From: Lachnospiraceae bacterium UBA2734 | Lineage (GTDB): Bacteria; Bacillota; Clostridia; Lachnospirales; Lachnospiraceae | DNA: 46,148 nt | Direction: 5' to 3' | NCBI GenBank assembly: GCA_002353635.1 | Contig: DEKA01000008.1 | Location: 1 to 46,148 of the forward strand | In this document: positions 9,017-17,469 of the stretch, piece after piece | How positions within the stretch are numbered: position 1 is the stretch's first letter | How the letters are laid out: each line of letters starts with the position of its first letter | Made by a program: the position numbers and the translations under genes | Notes under the pieces: model-generated | The model's database searches: none | The model's input: only the letters and a program-made list of their open reading frames with translations | What the model was told of the DNA's origin: nothing

Positions 9017-10468
9017 GTGCAGTATGGACTATCCGCAACTGAATATCAGAACTCCTTTCTGTGTGCGCACGGAAGCCGCATTAATCATCTGCCGACGGCA
9101 CTGTTCCGTGCGTTTGAGAGGTGCCAGCGGCTGGCGGAGGAGCTGTATTCACAGGGGAGAGAATGCTGTGAAGAGAGCGGTGCCGGAAGAGAAGACAATT
9201 GGAAAATTACTCCGGTCCTTCAGAGAGCGGACAGCATCCGCTTCAATGAGGACAAAAATGCCTATGTGATGAAGACGAAAAAGGGAAATTTCGCATCCCT
9301 CCGCCCGGACAACACGGTTCTTTGCACTGCTTTCTGTACGGATCCGTCGGATGAGAAGAGATTTGTCCTCATTTTGTCCATTGACAGCAAGGCTCCCGAC
9401 AATACGGAAGAGCTGCCTGACAACGCTCTCGTCCTTCGCGGGAGGCGGAGCCTCCTTGATCAGTTCTATTATCCCGTGAAGATGTTTCTGAAGAGCAATC
9501 CTGGCAAGTATGAGGCGGTGGGACTTACACCCGGCACACTCAAATGCACCCGCATCGCCGTGCTGGACACGGAGATGGAGAGGCCGTACATCACACAATT
9601 TTCCGGAAGGATACTGCAGAGAGATACAGGAGCCAAGACAGAAACCAACGAGCAAGCTAAGGCAAGTGCAATTTCGGGAAACAAGGCGGGTGCGTTCACA
9701 GGAACTGATGAGGGAGCCAAGGCAGGCGCTGCGGCAGGCTCGAAAACAGAGACAGAAATCTTAGCAAATGAAATCTCCTGGCAGCAGGCAGGCCGCTATG
9801 ACACCTATATCCGGCTGCCGGAGGGTGTGCATCTGACGCCTTACGTTGCGAAGGTCACGGGCCTCACGGATGATTTTCTGCAGGAGAACGGCATTGAAGA
9901 GAAAGAGGCGCTTCTGCGTATCAGAGAGTTCCTTGACGGCGCAGATTTGATCTGCGGTCACTCTGTGCTGGCGGACATCGAGATCCTGCGGGATGCCTAT
10001 GAGAGGGCGGGAATGGAAGCACCTGCCTGCCTCACAAGGCCGGAGATGATCGATACACAGGTGCTGACCGAGTACATTTTCGATCTTGAGAACAACACGA
10101 AGCTCGCACATGCCGCAGCACTGGCCGGCGTCACGGAGGCCGGCGATGTCTTCCATGATGCGCGGACGGACGCGGAAGTGACGGAGCGACTGTTCCTTAA
10201 GCTCTCGCCGCGCTTTTTTGAGCTGTTCGGTGCATATCCGGTGGTGACGGATGTGATGCTGCACGCGCCGAAGCACACGGATCTTCTGCAGCCGATCCTT
10301 GGGAAGAAGGCCGCGGGTGCAATGCATGCTAAGCCGCCTGTGAGCAGCCGGGGCGTACGGCACAAAGGCATGTCCGGCAAGCTCTCCCGCAAGCTTAACC
10401 GCAAGAGCGCAGCGCCCTCCGGCGCGCGAGGAAAGAGGAAGGCGCGCGGGGCGAAGCGGCAGGGGTAA
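9017..10468 (+). CDS. DnaQ-like 3'-5' exonuclease domain protein with repetitive insert
   Basis: This 483-residue protein has a DEDDh exonuclease domain in its second half: Asp184 and Glu186 (LDTEME), Asp320 in GHSVLAD, and His380/Asp385 in HDARTD. All five catalytic residues are present, so it should cleave DNA or RNA from 3' ends using two metal ions. Between the first motif and the next strand lies an insert of about 45 residues (205-249) made of Ala/Gly/Lys/Thr/Glu repeats. The first 175 residues resemble no family I recognise. A Lys/Arg-rich tail (about 445-483) could bind nucleic acid. The GTG at 9017 with GGAG eight bases upstream is the best start. It is not DNA polymerase III epsilon itself, and no polymerase domain is present. 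Confidence 0.75.
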   Translation: MQYGLSATEYQNSFLCAHGSRINHLPTALFRAFERCQRLAEELYSQGRECCEESGAGREDNWKITPVLQRADSIRFNEDKNAYVMKTKKGNFASLRPDNTVLCTAFCTDPSDEKRFVLILSIDSKAPDNTEELPDNALVLRGRRSLLDQFYYPVKMFLKSNPGKYEAVGLTPGTLKCTRIAVLDTEMERPYITQFSGRILQRDTGAKTETNEQAKASAISGNKAGAFTGTDEGAKAGAAAGSKTETEILANEISWQQAGRYDTYIRLPEGVHLTPYVAKVTGLTDDFLQENGIEEKEALLRIREFLDGADLICGHSVLADIEILRDAYERAGMEAPACLTRPEMIDTQVLTEYIFDLENNTKLAHAAALAGVTEAGDVFHDARTDAEVTERLFLKLSPRFFELFGAYPVVTDVMLHAPKHTDLLQPILGKKAAGAMHAKPPVSSRGVRHKGMSGKLSRKLNRKSAAPSGARGKRKARGAKRQG

Positions 10469-10537
10469 GGACACAGAATAAACACATTTTGATAACAGAT
10501 TCGTGACAAAGAACAGATAAACTTTTCGGGTAGATAG

Positions 10538-10602
10538 AGGGGGAAAGTGATGTCACTGTGTACGCGGAAAGCGAAACAGTGACTTCTGTTGACTGTCCCC
10601 CT
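10538..10602 (+). promoter_or_regulatory. Nested hairpin leader ahead of the NEW3 surface protein
   Basis: Outer arms AGGGGGA (10538-10544) and TCCCCCT (10596-10602) enclose a perfect 8-bp stem GTCACTGT/ACAGTGAC (10552-10559, 10576-10583) and an inner CGC/GCG. The structure ends nine bases before the ribosome site GGAGG (10612-10616) and lacks a U tract, so it looks like a structured 5' leader rather than a terminator. It matches no riboswitch that I recognise. Confidence 0.45.
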
Positions 10603-10624
10603 AATAATATTGGAGGACAAAGTC

Positions 10625-11845
10625 ATGAATACCAGATCGTTTGCAACTCTTCCTTCAGCGGGAAGAAAATGCGCGGCAGCGCTTATGTGCGCCGCACTCG
10701 TCTTTACTGCGGGCGGGGTCTCTTCTTTCCCTGTAAATGCCGCCGGCAGCGTCGAAATGAGCACTTCTTACCCTGGCATATCGGTAAAGCCCGGTCAGGA
10801 TGTCTCCTTCAGTCTTGATTTCTCGAACCCCGGATCTACAGGTGAGAGCGTATCACTTTCCCAGAGCGGTCTTCCGTCAGGGTGGACCGGTGATTTTGAG
10901 GGCAACGGGAGCGAGATCAGCGAGGTCTATGTCAAGGCGAACAGCGACGCGGTCTCCTCTTCAGGCTCCAACTCCAATGACGGCCTTGCCACATATAAGG
11001 TACAGGTTCCGGATGACGCCAAGAACGGTGATTACACAGTTACGCTGAAGGCCGATTCTTCCACATTAAAGCTCAAGATGCATGTCACCGATGAGGACAC
11101 AGGCACATCAGGCCTTACGACAGACTACACGGATCAGCAGGGACCTACCGGCACGACATTTACTTTCAATACAACACTGCAGAACACCACTTCTGAGAAG
11201 CAGTCCTACAGCCTCTCCGCAGATGCGCCGACAGGCTGGCAGGTGAGCTTCAAGCCCTCAAGCGGATCCACACAGGTCGCTTCCGTGGACGTTGATGCCA
11301 ACGGCAGTGAGAGCCTTACCGTGACGGTAACGCCGCCTGACAAGGTGGATGCGGGCGACTATGAGATCCCGATCAATGCGGTATCGGCGACACAGTCCCT
11401 GAAGACAACGCTGAAGGTGACGATCACCGGCACATACGACACACAGGTGACAACTTCCGACGGCACACTCTCCTTCACAGCAAACGCCAACCACAAGAAG
11501 GCCGTTACACTGACCGTCACGAACAACGGCAACATTGATCTGACAAACCTGAATCTGACAGCTTCTGCACCTACAGACTGGACGACAGAGTTCTCCGAGA
11601 GCACAATCGACTCTCTTGCAGCAGGCAAGTCCAAGACCGTCACGATGTATGTGACACCTGCAAAGAACGCGGTCAGCGGCGATTATCAGATGACCGTCAC
11701 AGCTTCCAATGATCAGAATTCCGTGGATACGACGATGCGCGTCACGGTAAAGACCAGCACAGCATGGGGCATCGCCGGCGTAGCGATCATTGTCGTTATC
11801 ATCGCAGCACTTCTGGGAGTATTTCATAAATTCGGGAGGCACTGA
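10625..11845 (+). CDS. Secreted, membrane-anchored NEW3-domain protein
   Basis: This is a 406-residue exported protein. It starts with a signal peptide (positively charged start, hydrophobic core, cleavage after VNA near residue 38). Three or so Ig-like beta domains of the NEW3 (alpha-galactosidase associated, COG1470) type follow, each with the pattern LTVTVTPP or KAVTLTVTNNG near its end. A single membrane helix (IAGVAIIVVIIAALLGV) and a short basic cytosolic end close the protein. GGAGG lies eight bases before the ATG. It is followed after two bases by an ABC-2 ATPase and then a permease. NEW3 proteins coupled to such transporters are common in Firmicutes and archaea; the role is unknown and may be adhesion to, or handling of, an exported glycan or peptide. 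Confidence 0.8.
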   Translation: MNTRSFATLPSAGRKCAAALMCAALVFTAGGVSSFPVNAAGSVEMSTSYPGISVKPGQDVSFSLDFSNPGSTGESVSLSQSGLPSGWTGDFEGNGSEISEVYVKANSDAVSSSGSNSNDGLATYKVQVPDDAKNGDYTVTLKADSSTLKLKMHVTDEDTGTSGLTTDYTDQQGPTGTTFTFNTTLQNTTSEKQSYSLSADAPTGWQVSFKPSSGSTQVASVDVDANGSESLTVTVTPPDKVDAGDYEIPINAVSATQSLKTTLKVTITGTYDTQVTTSDGTLSFTANANHKKAVTLTVTNNGNIDLTNLNLTASAPTDWTTEFSESTIDSLAAGKSKTVTMYVTPAKNAVSGDYQMTVTASNDQNSVDTTMRVTVKTSTAWGIAGVAIIVVIIAALLGVFHKFGRH

Positions 11846-11847
11846 TC

Positions 11848-12903
11848 ATGGCAGACGTAATCATAAGGACGCGGGATCTCGTCAAGAGATACGGCGACAT
11901 TACGGCTGTTGATCATCTGAATCTGGATATCTGCAGGGGTGAGGTCTTCGGACTTCTGGGCCCCAACGGCGCCGGGAAAACAACGACCACGCTGATGCTC
12001 CTTGGCCTTACGGATCCCACATCCGGTCACGCCTGGATCGACGGGCACGACTGCACAAGATCCGCACTCACGGTCAAGAAGGAGGTCGGCTACCTTCCGG
12101 ATAATGTCGGCTTTTACGGCGATATGACGGGCCGGGAGAACCTTGTTTTCACAGGTGAGATGAACGGCCTTACGAAGAAAGAGGCAAATGAGCGTGCCAC
12201 AGGGCTCCTCGAGCGTGTCGGCATGACCTTTGCGGCAGATCGTAATGCGGGTACCTATTCAAGAGGCATGCGGCAGAGGCTTGGCATCGCGGATGTCCTC
12301 ATGAAAGATCCGAAGATCATCATCATGGATGAGCCGACGCTGGGCATCGATCCCGCCGGCATGCATGAGCTGACGGCATTGATCCGCGAGCTGTCCGTGA
12401 AGGATGGGAGAACGATCCTCATTTCTTCCCATGAACTGTATCAGATTCAGGCGATCAGTGACCGCGTCGGTATCTTTGTCGATGGCAAGATGATCGCATG
12501 CGGCAGAATCGGCGATCTCGGCAGGCAGCTCCAGAATGAGGGTCTGTACATGCTTGACATCAAAGCGGAGAAGGAGGGAATGGAGCGGGCAGCCTCTGAC
12601 AGCCTTCTGCAGACCATTCTGAAGGGTATTCCGGACATCACGGTTTTGAAGAAGCAGCCAGACGGCAGTCTTCACATTGAAGCGAAGACCAACATCGAGG
12701 GATCACTTCTCGCGGTGCTCGTGGGCAATGGATTCGTCCTGCGCGAGATGCACGAGCGCGGCGGCGATCTCGATGAGATTTACAGAAAGTATTTTGAGAA
12801 GGCGGGTGAGAGCGATGGAGGCACAGACACAGAGCAGTCCGGCACAGAAAAGCACGGGCTTAAAGAAGATGTGGACAGACTTCTGCACAGATCTGCAAAG
12901 TGA
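11848..12903 (+). CDS. ABC-2 type transporter ATP-binding protein
   Basis: This is a 351-residue single ABC ATPase. Walker A is GPNGAGKTT, the Q-loop region reads VGYLPDN, the signature is YSRGMRQRLGIADV and Walker B is IIIMDEPTLGID; all catalytic elements are intact. The last 120 residues form the regulatory domain usual for ABC-2 ATPases, ending in a charged tail. GGGAGG lies nine bases before the ATG. It partners with the overlapping permease to form an exporter, and with the upstream NEW3 protein it makes a three-gene operon. The substrate cannot be predicted. Confidence 0.9.
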   Translation: MADVIIRTRDLVKRYGDITAVDHLNLDICRGEVFGLLGPNGAGKTTTTLMLLGLTDPTSGHAWIDGHDCTRSALTVKKEVGYLPDNVGFYGDMTGRENLVFTGEMNGLTKKEANERATGLLERVGMTFAADRNAGTYSRGMRQRLGIADVLMKDPKIIIMDEPTLGIDPAGMHELTALIRELSVKDGRTILISSHELYQIQAISDRVGIFVDGKMIACGRIGDLGRQLQNEGLYMLDIKAEKEGMERAASDSLLQTILKGIPDITVLKKQPDGSLHIEAKTNIEGSLLAVLVGNGFVLREMHERGGDLDEIYRKYFEKAGESDGGTDTEQSGTEKHGLKEDVDRLLHRSAK

Positions 12904-13882
12904 TGACAGCAGGACCAACCGCCATGGCTTTAAGGTGCTGTACCTGAAGGAATTCGCGGATATCCTCAGCAGCAAGAGATTCTGGGTGATGTTCTTCCTC
13001 TTCCTTCTGATCGGCATCGTCAGTGTGCGGGGCGCCATCAGCACGATCGGGCAGGCTTCGCAGCAGGCACAGCAGCAGGGCGCGAGCCTGACAGATTATC
13101 TGTTCCTTACGCTGTTCACGACATCGGGGAGCTCCATTTACAGTTTCTCGACCTTTGTGGGATTTCTTGGACCGATCTTCGGCATCATGCTGGGGTTCGA
13201 TGCCATCAACAATGAGGCAGCACAGGGGACGCTGAACCGTCTCGCAGCGCAGCCGATTTACAGAGATACGATCATCAATGCCAAGTTCCTGGCAGGGGCC
13301 ACAGCTGTCTTTGCAGCTGTCTTCGCTGTTGGCCTTTGGGTGACAGGGCTGGGCCTTCTGATCAGCGGCATCGAGCCGCAGCCGGAGGAGTTCGTTCGCA
13401 TTGTGGTCTTCCTTCTGGTCTCTGTGATCTATATCTGTGTGTGGCTGGCCATCTCGATTCTCTTCTCCACGATCTCGAGGCACGCGGCTACCTCGGCGCT
13501 CGCCTGCATAGCGCTCTGGCTGTTCCTTACAATGTTCCTCTCGCTCTTTGCGACAGGACTTGCAGGACTTTTGTTTCCGGTGAACAGCCAGTCGGCTACG
13601 ATCAGCACGGCGCTTGGCTATTACAACCTGCAGGTCGGCATCTCCAGAATTTCGCCGTACTACCTCTTCTCTGAGGTGACACAGGTGCTCATGAATCCGA
13701 ACGTCCACTCGCTCGATATCATGTCGACACTGGCCTCTCAGGACAGCCAGGTGGCGAGCTACCTGCCCATCGGGCAGAGCCTCCTGCAGATCTGGCCGCA
13801 GATTGTGGCCATGTTCGCGGAGATGGTGGCAGGCTTTGCCATCGCCTATATCTGCTTCATGAAGAAGGAGATCAGAGCGTAA
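12815..13882 (+). CDS. ABC-2 type transporter permease
   Basis: This is a membrane protein of about 355 residues with six hydrophobic segments, typical of ABC-2/GldF-like permeases. The first helix (FWVMFFLFLLIGIVSV) is followed by a long extracytoplasmic loop rich in Gln and Ala, then FGIMLGFDAINNE, the conserved motif preceding the second block of helices. The start is uncertain. The ATG at 12815 gives an unusual 89-base overlap with the ATPase in another frame; an ATG at 12869 reduces this to 35 bases. Both precede all membrane segments. It works with the ATPase upstream. Confidence 0.82.
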   Translation: MEAQTQSSPAQKSTGLKKMWTDFCTDLQSDDSRTNRHGFKVLYLKEFADILSSKRFWVMFFLFLLIGIVSVRGAISTIGQASQQAQQQGASLTDYLFLTLFTTSGSSIYSFSTFVGFLGPIFGIMLGFDAINNEAAQGTLNRLAAQPIYRDTIINAKFLAGATAVFAAVFAVGLWVTGLGLLISGIEPQPEEFVRIVVFLLVSVIYICVWLAISILFSTISRHAATSALACIALWLFLTMFLSLFATGLAGLLFPVNSQSATISTALGYYNLQVGISRISPYYLFSEVTQVLMNPNVHSLDIMSTLASQDSQVASYLPIGQSLLQIWPQIVAMFAEMVAGFAIAYICFMKKEIRA

Positions 13883-13924
13883 GGCGCTGTACACTGACAA
13901 TAAGTGCATAGCGGTCTGAAAATA

Positions 13925-13970
13925 AAGACTTCCGGAACCCGGCAATTGCCGAAGTTTCCGGAAGTCTTTT
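13925..13970. terminator. Bidirectional terminator between the ABC permease and gltX
   Basis: A near-perfect inverted repeat (AAGACTTCCGGAA and TTCCGGAAGTCTT) is followed by TTTT on the plus strand and, because of the A-rich left flank, by U's on the minus strand. It separates two convergent genes and can serve both. Confidence 0.85.
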
Positions 13971-14021
13971 CGTTACTATACGAATGATGAAAACAGGTTG
14001 TACCAAAGAGCTCAGCCCGGC

Positions 14022-15479
14022 TTACGCCTCTTCGATCTCTTTAACAGCCTGCTCAATGCGGGAGAGGCTCTCATCTCTGCCTAGAACCTCCATGAGCTCG
14101 GTTGCGCCGCCGGGCGTCACAGCCTGACGGGCCACGGCGATGCGGACAGCCCACATCACAGCGCCTGCCTTAATGCCTGCCTCAGTGGCATAGCCCTTCA
14201 GGAGCGCAAAGAGCGAATCGTTGTTCCAGTCCGTGAGGGCCTCGAGGCGGGGCAGGACATCCTTCAGGATCTTCCCGCAGCTCTCCGGTGTGGTCTTGTT
14301 CTTCTTATTGGTGTAGAGCGAGAGGTCCATGGGAAGGCGCTCTGTGATGAAGCCGACCTTGTCCTTCACCTCGTTCAGGGTATCCACGCGGGAGTGGAGA
14401 AGCCCTGCGAGCTTCTTTACATCCACATAATCGGGGCAGACCTCTTTCAGCATGGGAAGGGTCTTCGCCTCAAACTCCTCCTCGGGGAGCTTCTTGATAT
14501 ACTCGGAGTTGAACCACTTGAGTTTCTCGTAGTCGAAGACGGAGGCGGACTTGCCAATGCCGTCAATGGAGAAGACCTTCTTCAGCTCATCGAGGCTGAA
14601 AATTTCCTGGTCCGAATCCTTCGGCGACCAGCCGAGGAAGGCAATGTAGTTCACAATGGCATCCGGAAGGTATCCCATGTTCACGAGATCCTGGAAGCTG
14701 ACGGCGCCGTGGCGCTTGGAGAGCTTGGATGTGGTGCCGTCCGGATTCTGGCCCATGAGAAGAGGAAGATGCACATAGTGCGGTCTCTCCCAGCCAAAAG
14801 CGTCGTAGAGAAGAACGTACTTCGGTGTAGAAGTGAGGTACTCACTGCCTCTTACGACGTAGGTGATGTTCATCAGATGGTCATCGATGACGTGCGCGAA
14901 GTTGTAGGTGGGGAACCCATCTGCCTTCAGCAGAATCTGGTCCTGCATCTCCTTGTTCTCCATGGAGATGTCGCCGAACACCTCATCATGATAGGTGGTC
15001 GTGCCCTCGAGCGGAATCTTCTGGCGGATGACATAAGGATCGCCGTTTTTCAGGTGTGCCTCGACCTCCTCCTTGGAGAGCCATCTGCAGTGGCGGTCAT
15101 AGCCGCCGATGCCGTTGGCATCGTGAAGGGATTTGAGACGCTCCTCGGAGCAGAAGCAGTAGTACGCATAGCCCTTATCGACGAGTTCCTTCGCGTACTT
15201 CTGATAGATCGGCTTTCTCTCACTCTGGATATAGGGGCCGTTCGGGCCTCCGATATCAGGACCTTCGTCGTAATCGAGACCGGTCATCTTCAGTGTTTTC
15301 AGGATGACGTCAACGGCGCCGGGGACGAGTCTCTCCTGGTCCGTGTCCTCGATGCGCAGAATGAACTGGCCATGTCCTGCTCTTGCGATGAGGTAGGAGT
15401 ACAGCGCCGTGCGGAGATTTCCGATGTGCATAAAGCCCGTAGGGGACGGAGCAAATCTTGTGCGAACTACTTCGCTCAT
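14022..15479 (-). CDS. gltX: Glutamyl-tRNA synthetase
   Basis: GltX charges tRNA-Glu with glutamate in the cytoplasm (class Ib synthetase). It has 485 residues, the normal length. The N-terminal catalytic fold starts at once with RFAPSPTGFMHIGN (HIGH-type motif HIGN), and the KMSKS-type loop reads SKLSKRHGA. The C-terminal helical anticodon-binding domain is complete. The start at 15479 is supported by GGAAAGGAAG upstream and by homology beginning at residue 4; an open frame continues upstream to 15821 but codes for nothing conserved. The 330-base upstream spacer shows no T-box signature (no GGTGG-ACC type anti-terminator sequence). The gene stands alone and ends at a bidirectional terminator. 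Confidence 0.97.
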   Translation of the reverse strand: MSEVVRTRFAPSPTGFMHIGNLRTALYSYLIARAGHGQFILRIEDTDQERLVPGAVDVILKTLKMTGLDYDEGPDIGGPNGPYIQSERKPIYQKYAKELVDKGYAYYCFCSEERLKSLHDANGIGGYDRHCRWLSKEEVEAHLKNGDPYVIRQKIPLEGTTTYHDEVFGDISMENKEMQDQILLKADGFPTYNFAHVIDDHLMNITYVVRGSEYLTSTPKYVLLYDAFGWERPHYVHLPLLMGQNPDGTTSKLSKRHGAVSFQDLVNMGYLPDAIVNYIAFLGWSPKDSDQEIFSLDELKKVFSIDGIGKSASVFDYEKLKWFNSEYIKKLPEEEFEAKTLPMLKEVCPDYVDVKKLAGLLHSRVDTLNEVKDKVGFITERLPMDLSLYTNKKNKTTPESCGKILKDVLPRLEALTDWNNDSLFALLKGYATEAGIKAGAVMWAVRIAVARQAVTPGGATELMEVLGRDESLSRIEQAVKEIEEA

Positions 15480-15773
15480 CTTACTTCCTTTCCTGCCGCT
15501 TTCCTGCCGCGGCAATACAAGGCGGGACCCCTTTACAGTGTCCTCGCCGCAATGTCTGATCCTGCCGCCTGCAGTTGATGGAAGCGGCCGAACAAGTATA
15601 CCATTTTTCAGGGTTCTGCGCCACTTCTGCAGGACAGGCGTGCGGCATCGCGGCGCTGTCCTGAACGAGGGCAGTCCAGGTTCAACGAACATACACTGTA
15701 AATTGTACAGGCACTTTTCCATGCCATAAGAATTTATCAGGTGAATCGGAAAATATCCGGCTTCAATGACATG
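15480..15773. other. Intergenic region between divergent gltX and the InlB-repeat gene
   Basis: No gene is visible in this spacer of about 300 bases. The minus strand has a possible -10 (TACAAT, complement of 15692-15697) with a weak -35 that could drive gltX with a long leader. The remainder is GC-rich sequence with small inverted repeats and no known riboswitch or T-box. Confidence 0.4.
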
Positions 15774-15779
15774 ATACAA
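15771..15779 (+). promoter_or_regulatory. Extended -10 promoter for the InlB-repeat protein
   Basis: TGATACAAT provides a TG-N extended -10 element about 84 bases before the ATG at 15863. No good -35 is seen, which fits an extended -10 promoter. Confidence 0.45.
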
Positions 15780-15862
15780 TAAGGATGGCTGTGTCTCCCG
15801 GAGAACGGTGAGTGCAGTCATTAAGTCCGGAAAGACTTTTCCGGGAGTACGGAAAGACTTTT

Positions 15863-17392
15863 ATGAAGAGAAGAAAAAAGACAATTTCATCTGGTATTTC
15901 TGGCTGCACAGGGAAGCGAATCTCCACTGGATCCTTCCGCCGCAGCGCGGACCGGGATCCTGCAGAGATCTTTCGTCGCAGCGCGGACCGGAAACCAGCA
16001 GGAGCCTTCCGCCGGGCGGCGATCCGGATCCTGCTGGCTGCATTTTTTGCCACAGCGCCGGCTGTATGGCCGGCACCGTGGACGGAGGCAGCCGGCGGCC
16101 CGGCGGCGCTTCAATCGGTTACACCGGCGGGCACAGCATTTGATCCCACAGCGCTCAAGGTGCAGGCAAGTGAGAGTGCCATCTCCTTCATGCCTAACGG
16201 CGGATCGGGTGTCATGGACAAGATTACCCTGTCCGGGTCGCCCGCACAGGTGCAGCTCCCTGCCAATACATTTACGAGGTATGGCTATATTTTCAGAGGG
16301 TGGTCGGAGAATCCGAATGCGAAGACATGGGAATTCGAGGACGGCGCGACGGTGAAGAACCCCAAGGCGATGACACTCTATGCGCTCTGGGAGCCGCAGA
16401 TGTATCTCATTAACTTCAACGACAACGGCGCCGATCACGGGGTGATGAAGGATACCTATGCGATCTACGACAAGGAGAAGCGCCTTGCGACCAGCCCGCT
16501 CATCAGGAGCGGATACAAGTTCGCCGGCTGGTCCTACGGCACGTATACGATTGCTGACGAGGGACTCATCTACAATCTCTCGAGCGGCAATACGGTCTCC
16601 AATGCAATGCTGACGGTAGATGCGGGGAAGCCCAAGAACAAGAAGCGGAGCTTTCGCAGCACGCAGGGCTCCGTCGTCTATGAGAAGAACGGAAAGAAGT
16701 ACCTGGTGACAGCCGCCATTCTCAACGACGGCGCCTACAACAAGGGGAATCTCTCGCACTATGAAAATGTCCTGACGCAGTATGATCTCTCAACAGGCAA
16801 GGCCGTGCGGCGCGTGAGAAATCTCCCCTTCGACCACGGCAACAGCATCTGCTACGATAAGGACAACGGACATTTCTACATCGCAGAGGGCGGCTCCGTG
16901 AAGGGGTACCCGAGCGGCGTGATGGAGCTGGACGGGAATCTGAAGGAGGTGCGGGAGTATAATTTTCCGCTGCTGACGCACATCTGGGCGATCGCGTACA
17001 GCAATCACCACTTTTATGTGATCGGCAGGAACGATTCGAGCCGCAATTCCTTCTGTGTTCTGAATGAAAATATGAAGACCCTCTCCATCAGCGAGGCGGA
17101 CGAGTACTACCAGAACTTCAGCTCGCAGGGAATTGCTGCGGACGACAACTTCATTTACGCTGTTTCCGCAGGCTTCTCGACCTATGAGTGGAAGAGCCGC
17201 CAGAGAATCAATGTTTTTGACCTGACGGGTCATTATATCGGCGTGTGGACGCTTGATATTCCCTATGAGGCCGAGGACATCACGGTGCTGGATGGGAAGG
17301 CGTACATCACGACCAACGAGAGGGAGAAATCGACGCTTTACGAGACAGTACTGCCTTCAGTTACGCTGAAGGCGAAGTGGAAGAAGAAGTGA
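15863..17392 (+). CDS. Secreted protein with two InlB/Flg_new B-repeats and a propeller-like domain
   Basis: This is a 509-residue exported protein. The N terminus is odd: about 45 basic residues with three tandem copies of a FRRSADR-type unit precede a hydrophobic stretch (ILLAAFFATAPAVW) that should act as signal peptide. Two Listeria-Bacteroides repeats follow (residues about 105-155 and 170-230), recognised by GYIFRGWSENPNAK...LYALW and GYKFAGWS. The remaining 280 residues alternate strands with motifs like GNSICYDKDNGHFYIAEGG, compatible with a beta-propeller. A final LKAKWKKK closes a third partial repeat. B-repeat proteins are usually cell-surface adhesins or enzymes; no sortase motif is visible. 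The ATG at 15863 is preferred; a GTG at 15812 is in frame. Confidence 0.72.
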   Translation: MKRRKKTISSGISGCTGKRISTGSFRRSADRDPAEIFRRSADRKPAGAFRRAAIRILLAAFFATAPAVWPAPWTEAAGGPAALQSVTPAGTAFDPTALKVQASESAISFMPNGGSGVMDKITLSGSPAQVQLPANTFTRYGYIFRGWSENPNAKTWEFEDGATVKNPKAMTLYALWEPQMYLINFNDNGADHGVMKDTYAIYDKEKRLATSPLIRSGYKFAGWSYGTYTIADEGLIYNLSSGNTVSNAMLTVDAGKPKNKKRSFRSTQGSVVYEKNGKKYLVTAAILNDGAYNKGNLSHYENVLTQYDLSTGKAVRRVRNLPFDHGNSICYDKDNGHFYIAEGGSVKGYPSGVMELDGNLKEVREYNFPLLTHIWAIAYSNHHFYVIGRNDSSRNSFCVLNENMKTLSISEADEYYQNFSSQGIAADDNFIYAVSAGFSTYEWKSRQRINVFDLTGHYIGVWTLDIPYEAEDITVLDGKAYITTNEREKSTLYETVLPSVTLKAKWKKK

Positions 17393-17469
17393 GGCCTCGC
17401 GCGGCAGGCGGAAGTCCGCGGATTCGCAGCCTGGCGCTGTGACCGGAACTTCGCCCGCGCGGTGCCGGA
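17393..17469. terminator. GC-rich inverted repeat between convergent genes
   Basis: Imperfect arms around 17400-17418 and 17447-17462 (GCGCGGCAGGCGGAAGT against ACTTCGCCCGCGC) could fold into a strong stem between two convergent genes. There is no U tract, so termination is only a guess. Confidence 0.3.

Noticed and set aside
8797..9042. Open frame through the dispersed element
   Set aside because: The copies of the element differ in length and their frames are not conserved around a start codon, so the sequence looks like RNA or a repeat, not protein.
15480..15811. Possible T-box upstream of gltX
   Set aside because: No anti-terminator GGTGG-type sequence, no specifier loop that I can place and no terminator near the start codon.
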